Shown here piece by piece: positions 6,184 through 12,844 of a stretch of DNA of 13,420 nucleotides. Each line of letters starts with the position of its first letter. The first letter of the stretch is position 1. The notes under the pieces are model-generated. The model was not told the DNA's origin, did no database searches, and saw only the letters and a list, made by a program, of their open reading frames with translations. Source of the stretch: Treponemataceae bacterium. GTDB lineage: Bacteria; Spirochaetota; Spirochaetia; Treponematales; Treponemataceae. The DNA lies in the NCBI GenBank assembly GCA_024402455.1, contig JAKSTS010000053.1, positions 1-13,420 on the forward strand. Reading direction: 5' to 3'. Position numbers and translations under genes: made by a program.

Positions 6184-7919
6184 GAAAAATTTATGTTTTT
6201 TTGTTTGCATGTGTGCTTTTTGCAGCTAATCAACAAAAAACAATACAAGCCCTTGAACAGGAAATACACGGCAACGAAAAGACAGTTTCTGACTTTACAG
6301 AAACACCAGAAACAAATGAAAAATTTCATATAATACTGGAACTTGTTCCAAACGAAGAATTAATTGCAAAAAAAACACAGGCAGCAGATGAAGCCGAACC
6401 TTTAATTTCTGCAGATTCTGCTTCTGCTGCTGAACAAAACAAAGACATGCAGCTGCAGGACGATATTTCTGCAACTCAAACTGAAATGCAGACAGCAGAA
6501 GCAGCAGTACAACTGCAAAACGACACAGAAACGGCACAAGAAACACAAAACGAAGACAATGCAATTGCAGAAGACCAGCTGACAAATCAACCGGCAGAAC
6601 AGGAACAGGTTCAGGCAGAACAACAGGCACGCCCAAAAAAACGGCAGAAAAAGCTGCTGAAACATAAAAAAGAAACACAAACAGAAGAAGCAGCTGAACA
6701 GCCTGATGCAGAACCAACCGCACAGACAGAACCCGAAGACAATATAGAACCTGTTCCAGTAAGACGCCAAATTGGAATAGACATTCCATATGATAACGCA
6801 CTTGTACAGAAATTCATTAACCAGTACACAACAGACTATGCAAAAAAATGGCTTGTTGCCGTCATGAAAAACGGTGCACCATACCGCAGCTACATCAGGG
6901 CAAAACTTGCAGAAATGGGTCTGCCTGAATGTCTTGAATTTCTTCCGGTTATAGAATCAAATTTCAAAATTGATGCAGTTTCAAAATCTGGTGCAATGGG
7001 CATGTGGCAGTTTATGAAAAACAGCATTTCTCCATTTGGCATACGCATAAATGAATGGATGGATGAACGCTGCGACCCGTGGCTTACGACAGACGCTGCA
7101 TTAAAAAAACTGAAAGAAAACTACGACGTGCTTGGAGACTGGAACCTGGCACTTGCAGCATATAATTCTGGTCTTGGTGCAGTTTCAAGAGCTTGCAAAA
7201 AAAATGCAGGCGACGATTACTGGAATCTTTGTGCAAAAAAACAGCTTAAAAACGAATCAATAAATTATGTGCCGAAATTTCTAGCAATTGCAGACATTCT
7301 GACAAACCCCGAATATTATGGAATTGAAACAGTTGAATTTGACGAAACAGCGCACCTCAACTATGAAATTCTTGAAGTCAAACGAAATGTAGACATTTCA
7401 CTTATAGCAGAGCAAACTGAAATTGACAGCGAAACAATCAAGTTTTTGAATCCGGCATTATTCTATGGTGTTACACCACCGGATACAACATACAGACTCC
7501 GCATTCCGCTGGGAAGCAAAGATGCCGTTTCAGAATTGATTAATGACAAAAACAAGCTTTTAATAAAATATCATCTTTATAAAGTACGTTCTGGCGATAC
7601 AGTTTATGCTTTGAGCCGCCATTATGGTGTTTCAGAAGACATGATAAAACAGGCAAATCCAGGCTTAAAGCCAAGTCAGCTGAAAATCGGTCAGACATTA
7701 CGCATTCCAGCATTTAAAGACGTTGCACCATATGCAGGAAAATCTGCAAACAAAAACATTGCATACACAGGTTCTTATGTTGTACAACAGGGTGATTCAC
7801 TCTGGAGCATTTCATTAAAGTATGACGTGCAGGTAGAAAGCCTTGCAGAAGCAAATAATATGAAAGTTGATGCAATTCTTCGTATAGGAAGTACTTTAAA
7901 AGTGCCGATAATACAGTGA
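6180..7919 (+). CDS. MltD-like lytic transglycosylase with SLT and LysM domains
   Basis: The 579-residue enzyme is predicted to cleave peptidoglycan glycan strands in the periplasm, forming 1,6-anhydromuramic ends. Residues 1-16 are a short signal peptide (cut near FAA-N). Residues about 60-195 are a low-complexity Gln/Glu/Ala region, probably disordered, with a basic patch at 151-164. The SLT/goose-lysozyme-like domain (about 200-365) contains LPVIESNF with catalytic E259, GAMGMWQFM (271-279) and LALAAYNSGLGAV (323-335). After a LysM-like degenerate stretch (about 404-442) come LysM 1 (467-510, YKVRSGDTVYALSRHYGVS) and LysM 2 (532-577, YVVQQGDSLWSISLKYDV), which bind glycan. The order SLT then LysM matches MltD. 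The start overlaps the lipoprotein stop by ATGA and no upstream in-frame start is possible (TGA at 6171-6173). LFAC at residues 8-11 looks like a lipobox but lies too close to the N-terminus. Confidence 0.9.
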   Translation: MRKIYVFLFACVLFAANQQKTIQALEQEIHGNEKTVSDFTETPETNEKFHIILELVPNEELIAKKTQAADEAEPLISADSASAAEQNKDMQLQDDISATQTEMQTAEAAVQLQNDTETAQETQNEDNAIAEDQLTNQPAEQEQVQAEQQARPKKRQKKLLKHKKETQTEEAAEQPDAEPTAQTEPEDNIEPVPVRRQIGIDIPYDNALVQKFINQYTTDYAKKWLVAVMKNGAPYRSYIRAKLAEMGLPECLEFLPVIESNFKIDAVSKSGAMGMWQFMKNSISPFGIRINEWMDERCDPWLTTDAALKKLKENYDVLGDWNLALAAYNSGLGAVSRACKKNAGDDYWNLCAKKQLKNESINYVPKFLAIADILTNPEYYGIETVEFDETAHLNYEILEVKRNVDISLIAEQTEIDSETIKFLNPALFYGVTPPDTTYRLRIPLGSKDAVSELINDKNKLLIKYHLYKVRSGDTVYALSRHYGVSEDMIKQANPGLKPSQLKIGQTLRIPAFKDVAPYAGKSANKNIAYTGSYVVQQGDSLWSISLKYDVQVESLAEANNMKVDAILRIGSTLKVPIIQ

Positions 7920-7924
7920 AGATT

Positions 7925-7953
7925 TTTCAAAAGTCTGTTATTCTGAATAAAAT
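7925..7953 (+). promoter_or_regulatory. Weak candidate promoter for the OmpA-like gene
   Basis: TTTCAA (7925-7930) and TAAAAT (7948-7953) are 17 bases apart. The -10 box is identical to that of the lipoprotein gene, but the -35 box matches only 3 of 6 bases. The site overlaps the terminator hairpin, so the two signals would share sequence. Confidence 0.25.
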
Positions 7954-7973
7954 AAGTCATTTTCAGACTTTTT
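7929..7973 (+). terminator. Intrinsic terminator after the transglycosylase gene
   Basis: AAAAGTCTG (7929-7937) pairs with CAGACTTTT (7964-7972) and T-rich sequence follows. The 26-base loop contains its own small hairpin, TTATT-CTG-AATAA (7938-7950). It starts 9 bases after the TGA. The large loop and low GC make it modest in strength, so read-through into the OmpA gene is possible. Confidence 0.5.
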
Positions 7974-8008
7974 AGAGTTTTAAACAGTTTCTTTGACGAG
8001 AGGTTTTT

Positions 8009-9355
8009 ATGTTTCTTATCAAAAATAAGTATATAATTTGTGCTGTTTTTTGTGTCATTGCAGCTTTCAGCTTTGCCCAGACACAGAACATGCAGTCAAC
8101 AAGCGAAATTGACTGGACGACACAGAAGTTTTCATCAACAATTACTTTAGACATTCAGAAAGCTGGAATTAACATGCCGTCAGGCAGAGCCACAGCTGTT
8201 GAAAGAATCAACATGCAGATTCCGCTGCTTGTAAAAGATGCATTGCTTTCTGTAAAAGTTAATTCGTTTACAGAACTTGAAGACTGGGTTCTGCGCGAAG
8301 ACGTTACGCTTGAACAGCTCAGCCAGATTATTGACAACGGCGAAAGCACACCAAGTTATTTTTCAAAAAATGCAGAAAGCCTGCAGATTGCACACAGCAT
8401 TTCTCTTTATGACATTTGTGCAAAAATGCTTTCGCACCAGCACACATATAAACCAAAACAGCCGATGGACCGCATTGCTTCGCGCGCTTATACAGGCATT
8501 GTAATTGACGCACGCGGAATGCTTCCAGTTCATGGTGAATTTATTACAGAAGGCGCAGAGCCTTGTCTTTTCCCAAGAATCTGGGACGAAACAATGGATT
8601 TGATTTACGAACACAACATGGTTCAGCCTGATGTAATCAGAGCAAACGGCGTTATAACTTACGGTTATTCAAGTGACATTTCATCTTACAAAAACCGTGT
8701 CGGCGAAGACCCGCTTGTAATAAAAGCACGCCAGATTTACGGCACAAACAGAACAGATCCTGTTATTTCAAGAAGCGATGCGCTGCGTATTTTATCAATT
8801 CCAGAAAACATCGACCTTATCAACCAGGGAAAAGTTGTAATTCTTATTGATAAAGAAAAACTGATTAAGAAAATCAGAGTGCCGATAAAAGACGATGCTT
8901 ATTATCTTGCATATAACAAATTGAAAAAAACAATTAATGACGAAGACAATATTGCCGCTCCACCAATTGACAGCAACACAGGGATTGTTTTGGCTGTTAA
9001 TAACGTTCGTTTTAAACCAGATTCTCCAGAAATTCTGCCGGAAGAACAAGAACGAATCGATAAAATTGCAAACATTATCAAAGATGCACTTTCTGCAAAC
9101 ACATTTACAATTCTTGTAGAAGGACATACAGCCCGAATCGGAGACATTCAAAGTGAAATGCCGCTTTCTATTGCACGTGCAAAAACAATTGTTGACGAAA
9201 TGAAAAAGCGCGGCATTCCAGACGAGCTTTTCAGCTATAAAGGTTATGGTGGAAACGTTCCGCTTGCTTCAAACGATACACCGGAAGGCCGTGCACTTAA
9301 CCGACGTGTTGAAATTACACTTCAGCCTGTCTTTAGATTTACAACCTGGTATTAA
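8009..9355 (+). CDS. Secreted OmpA-family protein, Tp0624-like
   Basis: The 448-residue protein has a signal peptide (1-23, cut after SFA). Residues about 30-325 contain no domain I recognise, but the segments YTGIVIDARGMLPVHGEF (161-178) and FPRIWDE (188-194) look conserved, and this two-part N-terminal region is what I recall for T. pallidum Tp0624. The C-terminal OmpA-like domain (about 326-440) has VRFKPDSPEILPEE, ILVEGHT, LSIARA (R390), GYGGNVPLASN and EGRALNRRVEI. OmpA domains tether the envelope to peptidoglycan by an Asp and an Arg that clasp diaminopimelate. Here the Arg is kept (R390), but the Asp position (T-D-X10-L-S-X2-R) is Ala375. ATG 8009 has GAGAGG five bases upstream. The gene follows the transglycosylase by 89 bp and the hydrolase abuts its stop. 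Confidence 0.85.
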   Translation: MFLIKNKYIICAVFCVIAAFSFAQTQNMQSTSEIDWTTQKFSSTITLDIQKAGINMPSGRATAVERINMQIPLLVKDALLSVKVNSFTELEDWVLREDVTLEQLSQIIDNGESTPSYFSKNAESLQIAHSISLYDICAKMLSHQHTYKPKQPMDRIASRAYTGIVIDARGMLPVHGEFITEGAEPCLFPRIWDETMDLIYEHNMVQPDVIRANGVITYGYSSDISSYKNRVGEDPLVIKARQIYGTNRTDPVISRSDALRILSIPENIDLINQGKVVILIDKEKLIKKIRVPIKDDAYYLAYNKLKKTINDEDNIAAPPIDSNTGIVLAVNNVRFKPDSPEILPEEQERIDKIANIIKDALSANTFTILVEGHTARIGDIQSEMPLSIARAKTIVDEMKKRGIPDELFSYKGYGGNVPLASNDTPEGRALNRRVEITLQPVFRFTTWY

Positions 9356-10243
9356 GTGAAAGCAACAGTTCTTGTAGACAGCACCCGCGCAGGCAACCTT
9401 AAAGCCGAATGGGGTTTAAGTATTCTTGTAGAATACAATGAGAAAAAAATTCTCATTGATACGGGTGCTTCAAGCAATTTCTTAAAAAATGCTCAGATGT
9501 GCGGCATCAGCATAAAAGATGTTGATGCCGGCATTTTGACACATGCACATTATGACCACGCAAATGGTCTTAATGCTTTTTTTAAGGAAAATTCAACGGC
9601 AAAATTTTATCTTCAAAAGGCATGCAAAGAAAATTGCTACAGTTCAAGAAAATTCTACAACCGCTATATTGGCATAAAAAAAGGAACACTTGAAAAATAT
9701 AAAGACAGATTTGAATTCATCGAAAACACTTACAAATTGATTGATGGCGTAACGCTTGTTCCACACAACACAGAACAAAACATTGCACCCAAAAGCGAAA
9801 AAATCGAAAACCTTTCCACAGAACATCCAGATATTGAATCTTCAACACAAATCAAGCCTTTCGGACACATAACAGGAACACTTCTCGTCAAAAACAACGA
9901 TGCATGGCAGCTCGATTTATTTGACCATGAACAGACTGTAGTTTTTGAAACATCAAAAGGGCTCATCGTATTTACAAGCTGTGCACACAGCGGTGTAATA
10001 AACATGATTCAAGAAATAAAAAACGCCTTTCCGTATAAAACCATTTACGCTTTAGCCGGCGGTTTTCACCTGCACAGAAAATCAGACAACGACATAGCAC
10101 AAATTGCATGGGCTTTGGCACAGACAGAAATAAAACAGATTTATACAGGGCACTGCACAGGCACAAGAGCTTTTGAAATTTTAAAAAAATATCTCGGTTC
10201 AAGATTATTCCAGCTGCACACCGGTCTTATAATGCAGTTTTAG
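9356..10243 (+). CDS. MBL-fold metallo-hydrolase, COG1237 type
   Basis: The 295-residue cytosolic protein has metallo-beta-lactamase-fold metal ligands: HAHYDH (H63, H65, D67, H68), SCAHSG (H211), GGFHLH (H238) and TGHCTG (H266). ILIDTGASSNFL (32-43) forms the usual strand before the metal site. The SCAHSG, GGFHL and TGHCTG set resembles COG1237, which includes the MJ0301 protein linked to methanopterin precursor synthesis. Its bacterial members have no settled substrate, so I give none. The insertion around 100-165 is charged and variable. The GTG start follows the OmpA TAA with no gap (TAAGTG) and without a Shine-Dalgarno, so it is probably translated by reinitiation. The protein begins MKATVLVD, as expected for a family N-terminus. 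Confidence 0.8.
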   Translation: MKATVLVDSTRAGNLKAEWGLSILVEYNEKKILIDTGASSNFLKNAQMCGISIKDVDAGILTHAHYDHANGLNAFFKENSTAKFYLQKACKENCYSSRKFYNRYIGIKKGTLEKYKDRFEFIENTYKLIDGVTLVPHNTEQNIAPKSEKIENLSTEHPDIESSTQIKPFGHITGTLLVKNNDAWQLDLFDHEQTVVFETSKGLIVFTSCAHSGVINMIQEIKNAFPYKTIYALAGGFHLHRKSDNDIAQIAWALAQTEIKQIYTGHCTGTRAFEILKKYLGSRLFQLHTGLIMQF

Positions 10244-10246
10244 CTT

Positions 10247-10304
10247 AAAAAAACAAAGGCCGCCATTATTAAAAGAACACTTTAATATTGGCAGCCTTCT
10301 TGTT
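10247..10304. terminator. Bidirectional intrinsic terminator between convergent genes
   Basis: A long hairpin spans 10252-10304: AACAA/TTGTT, AGGC/GCCT (with a TC bulge), GCCA/TGGC and TATTAAA/TTTAATA, with apical loop AGAACAC and two single mismatches. On the minus strand it is followed by TTTGTTTTTTT (A-run at 10247-10253), a classic end for the chemoreceptor transcript. On the plus strand TTCTTGTT gives a weaker end for the hydrolase transcript. Confidence 0.8.
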
Positions 10305-10336
10305 ATGAAAATCACAAAAAATTTTTCAAAATACCC

Positions 10337-12439
10337 TTAGTTGTCGCGGATTTTAAACTTCGAAACATTTTCTGCAAGTTCATGAACATTAGTTTCAACA
10401 CTCTCAGCATTTTCTGCAATTGACTGTGTATTAGTCTTAAGGGCAGATGCTTTACTATTGAATACTTCAAGTTCACCGTTAACTTCTGTACTTATCTGTG
10501 TAAGTTCAGAACATTTTTCAAGAGTATCATGCGCATCATTTTTAATGCTGTTTGTATTATCAGAAATCTTCTCGGAAATTTCCTTGATGTCTTTCAATGC
10601 CTTAAGAACAATTGATGAATTGCTTGACTGTTCAGAAAGCGAACTGTTCAGCTTGCCGATAAGGCCGGAAACTTCCGTAATGCCATCAATAGTCTGCGTA
10701 AAACTGTTTTCAACAAAGCCAGAAGATTCAGCAATTGTATCAATCTGTTTCTGCAGCTCTTTCAAGGTGTCGCTTGATGTTGCTGACTGTCTGGCTGTCT
10801 GTTCTGCAAGTTTTCTGATTTCATCTGCAACAACAGCAAATCCACGTCCTGCTTCTCCTGCATGAGCAGCCTCAATAGCCGCGTTCATTGCAAGCAGGTT
10901 TGTCTGCGAAGCAACAGAAGAAATTGTCTTGTTTGTTTCAAGAATAGCACCAGACTGGGCTTTTACATCCTGTATTTCCTGTGCTGCATGTTTAAGGCGC
11001 ATCTGGTTTTCATTTGATGTCTTAACAAGAGAATCAACATTGACAGTAAGCTTTGATGTGTGTTCACCAAGAGAAATAACGTTGTTTGCCATCTGTTCAA
11101 TTGCAGCTGCAGATTCAATGATGAGCTGGTTCTGCTGCTCAACTTCGTTAAAGAGGTTTGCAGCACCCTGCGCAATGTTATTGACGGCATCATAAGCAAC
11201 AGAAATTGAGTTATTTTCTGTTGAAACGCTGCCCATCATTTTGTTGATTGAATCATTCAGATAATCAATTGCACTGTCAATTGAATTTACATTAGAAGCA
11301 AGGTTGCCGGAAATAGACGAAATTGAATCAGATGAATTTCTGATATCTCTGATGATAGTACTGATATTACCAGAAACAATATCCAGACCTTCGGAAATAT
11401 TCTCTGCTTCCTTATTATTGAAGTCTTTCTTTTCTATAACGAAATTTCCTGTAGATATAAGATCAATATCCTTTGAAAGTGCCCTGAAAGTTCCTGCAAT
11501 CTTTAATGACAGCATAAGATCCAGAATGAATACAACGATATACAGAAGTATTGAGAACAATATGATAAAGCGGATAATGCCCTGTACGTCTTTTTTGAAA
11601 TCCATTACAGGTCCATCACCAATGATGAACCATGGTGAAGAGCCAGCCTTGCCTGCAACATACCATTTGCTGCCAATTGTACTTGAATGGATGATGTCAT
11701 CAGAAGAAAGCGTTTCTTTTGTAAAATCAGAGTTTTTAAGCTCTGCATGGCTTTCAAAATAGTTTTCAGCCATAACTTTTTCAATATCAGGATGAATTAC
11801 ATAATTGCCATCTTTATCGATAATGAAAACAGAACTGTTCTCAGAAATTGATATATTCGTAATGATGTTATACAAATCAGTTACATAAAAATCCACCGCA
11901 AGAACACCAAGTACATTGCCACCGGCATCGCAGATTGTTTTTGATATGGTAACACATATTTCTCCGGTCATGGCATCAACATATGGTTCTGTATAGACAA
12001 TTTCGCCTTTTTGTTTTTCAGCATTAATAAACCAGTCGCGCGTATACGGATCCCAATCATCCTCTGGCACCCAGTCTGTTCCAGACAGGAATTTGCCTTC
12101 CGGAGAATGCATGTTTTTTATTGTAGTAAAATAAGTATCAAGCAAATTTGAATGCTGTTTCTGATTGTTATGCAGAGTAAAAAGCATTTGATCCCAGTCG
12201 CCATAACACATTTCAAGAGTAAATGCAATTGTTTTTAAATTTTCTACATAAGGAAGAAGTACATTATCAATACTAGTATTCAGATACTTTGTTGAAAGCT
12301 GAAGGTTATCATCAAGGTTTCGTTTAAAACTCTGATTCAAATTATAAACTGAAACTGTTGACAGAATTATAATTGAAAAGAAAACCGGAAGCAGACTCAA
12401 CCGTATCATTATTCTACGTATAGATACTTTTTTCGCCAT
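10337..12439 (-). CDS. Methyl-accepting chemotaxis protein with periplasmic dCache domain
   Basis: This 700-residue receptor senses an extracellular ligand and controls CheA and so flagellar rotation. The order is TM1 (about 12-33), a dCache sensor (about 35-280), TM2 (about 287-309), a HAMP-like linker (310-365), then a long coiled coil. Its tip is the signature [20 protein letters not shown] to about residue 552, including [20 protein letters not shown]. The sensor contains RDWF (R134, W136), [10 protein letters not shown] (Y153, D155) and AVDFY (D183), which resemble the amino-acid-binding dCache motif (R-x-W, Y-x-D, D). There is no NWETF-like CheR tether at the C-terminus. I choose ATG 12439 because AGGAGA lies five bases upstream; the 15-base extension to a TTG at 12454 would run through that site. 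The gene is transcribed alone and ends at the terminator 10247-10304. Confidence 0.93.
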   Translation of the reverse strand: MAKKVSIRRIMIRLSLLPVFFSIIILSTVSVYNLNQSFKRNLDDNLQLSTKYLNTSIDNVLLPYVENLKTIAFTLEMCYGDWDQMLFTLHNNQKQHSNLLDTYFTTIKNMHSPEGKFLSGTDWVPEDDWDPYTRDWFINAEKQKGEIVYTEPYVDAMTGEICVTISKTICDAGGNVLGVLAVDFYVTDLYNIITNISISENSSVFIIDKDGNYVIHPDIEKVMAENYFESHAELKNSDFTKETLSSDDIIHSSTIGSKWYVAGKAGSSPWFIIGDGPVMDFKKDVQGIIRFIILFSILLYIVVFILDLMLSLKIAGTFRALSKDIDLISTGNFVIEKKDFNNKEAENISEGLDIVSGNISTIIRDIRNSSDSISSISGNLASNVNSIDSAIDYLNDSINKMMGSVSTENNSISVAYDAVNNIAQGAANLFNEVEQQNQLIIESAAAIEQMANNVISLGEHTSKLTVNVDSLVKTSNENQMRLKHAAQEIQDVKAQSGAILETNKTISSVASQTNLLAMNAAIEAAHAGEAGRGFAVVADEIRKLAEQTARQSATSSDTLKELQKQIDTIAESSGFVENSFTQTIDGITEVSGLIGKLNSSLSEQSSNSSIVLKALKDIKEISEKISDNTNSIKNDAHDTLEKCSELTQISTEVNGELEVFNSKASALKTNTQSIAENAESVETNVHELAENVSKFKIRDN

Positions 12440-12444
12440 TGATT

Positions 12445-12450
12445 TCTCCT
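12445..12450 (-). promoter_or_regulatory. Shine-Dalgarno deciding the chemoreceptor start
   Basis: AGGAGA on the minus strand, five bases before ATG at 12439. It would be internal to the longer TTG-initiated reading frame, so it decides for the shorter protein. Confidence 0.75.
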
Positions 12451-12475
12451 GCAATATTCATTGAATACAATACTC

Positions 12476-12504
12476 AGTATACTCCATTTTTATACATTAT
12501 CCAA
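12476..12504 (-). promoter_or_regulatory. Candidate promoter of the chemoreceptor gene
   Basis: On the minus strand TTGGAT (12504-12499) and TATACT (12481-12476) are 17 bases apart. An overlapping alternative is TTGCAT-N17-TATAAA with its -10 at 12494-12489. Both -10 boxes match 5 of 6 bases but the -35 boxes are weak. I see no FliA-type promoter. Confidence 0.35.
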
Positions 12505-12607
12505 CTTCTAAATGCAATTATTATTAATTTGACGAAGTAAAATAAAATTCATAATGCATTCTGCACGCCAGATAGAATAAAGCGTTTTTATTTTGCAAGT
12601 TGATTAA

Positions 12608-12682
12608 AACAAAAAAATTGGGCGCAGCTAAAAGAAAAGGAGGAAAGCTTCTGCTGCACCCAAATGAAAGGGAAAAATGGTA
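12608..12682 (-). ncRNA. Candidate ~75-nt small RNA with anti-Shine-Dalgarno loop
   Basis: Read on the minus strand, a strong promoter (12718-12689) should start RNA near 12682, and an intrinsic terminator ends it near 12608. The 5' part is single-stranded and carries UUUUUCCCUUU. The 3' part is an 11-bp stem, UUGGGUGCAGC with GCUGCGCCCAA (12663-12653 with 12628-12618), topped by AGAA/UUCT-type pairing. The 12-base loop GCUUUCCUCCUU is complementary to AAGGAGG-type ribosome binding sites. The sixth stem position is U-G on this strand but C-A on the plus strand, which favours a minus-strand RNA. C-rich unpaired motifs of this kind are used by several Gram-positive sRNAs to block ribosome binding; targets here are unknown. 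Confidence 0.5.
12611..12663 (-). terminator. Intrinsic terminator of the candidate sRNA
   Basis: The 11-bp GC-containing stem (12663-12653 with 12628-12618) is followed directly by seven T on the minus strand (12617-12611) and then GTTTT. No minus-strand protein gene lies between it and the MATE start, so it must serve a short transcript or act as an attenuator before the chemoreceptor. Confidence 0.6.
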
Positions 12683-12696
12683 TAATTATTTATACC
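12679..12696. repeat. Perfect 7-bp inverted repeat over the sRNA -10 region
   Basis: GGTATAA (12679-12685) and TTATACC (12690-12696) flank the loop TTAT. It coincides with the -10 box and likely start point of the candidate sRNA, so it could bind a repressor dimer; that is inference. Confidence 0.5.
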
Positions 12697-12718
12697 TCCA
12701 ATATCTCTATTTTGTCAA
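12689..12718 (-). promoter_or_regulatory. Consensus-like sigma-70 promoter of the candidate sRNA
   Basis: TTGACA (12718-12713, 6 of 6) and TATAAA (12694-12689, 5 of 6) are 18 bases apart on the minus strand. The -10 box lies inside a perfect 7-bp inverted repeat, GGTATAA/TTATACC (12679-12696), a possible operator. It has the best -35 box I found in the window. Confidence 0.55.
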
Positions 12719-12809
12719 ATGTTTTTTGTTAAATTTCTCCATTTTCTTTAATTTTTCCGGAATCATATGCATTTTTTATCATCCAAACTAACACAATCTT
12801 AAATAACCC

Positions 12810-12838
12810 TTGTTTATTTTTATTCAATAAGCTACTGT
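12810..12838 (+). promoter_or_regulatory. Candidate promoter of the MATE gene, leaderless geometry
   Basis: TTGTTT (12810-12815) and TACTGT (12833-12838) are 17 bases apart. Matches are modest (3 of 6 each), but the key -10 bases TA...T are kept. Six bases separate the -10 box from ATG 12845, the same spacing as in the lipoprotein gene. Confidence 0.35.
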
Positions 12839-12844
12839 TTTACA

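Larger units (their letters stand above)
12440..12844. other. 405-bp divergent intergenic region with a candidate sRNA locus
   Basis: No convincing protein gene lies here. It holds the Shine-Dalgarno and candidate promoters of the chemoreceptor (left), a candidate minus-strand sRNA with its own promoter and terminator (12608-12718), and the promoter of the MATE gene (right). The part at 12720-12800 is T-rich on the plus strand and shows nothing else I can name. TTGACG at 12529-12534 (plus) followed by CATAAT at 15 bases is a possible but poorly spaced promoter. Confidence 0.6.

Noticed and set aside
6295..6829. Antisense frames of 72-168 codons opposite the transglycosylase N-terminus
   Set aside because: They mirror the Gln/Ala/Glu-rich low-complexity codons of the real gene and encode Leu/Phe/Cys-rich nonsense without ribosome binding sites.
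12440..12454. Longer chemoreceptor start at TTG 12454
   Set aside because: It would place the AGGAGA Shine-Dalgarno inside the coding region. ATG 12439 has correct spacing and gives a normal N-terminus before TM1.
12600..12791. 63-codon plus-strand reading frame starting TTG in the divergent intergenic region, with AAGGAGG inside
   Set aside because: No Shine-Dalgarno precedes the TTG. The internal GGAGG is followed only by CTG at a suitable distance. The composition is Phe/Tyr/Leu-rich as expected for T-rich noncoding DNA, and the AAGGAGG is better explained as the complement of the sRNA loop.
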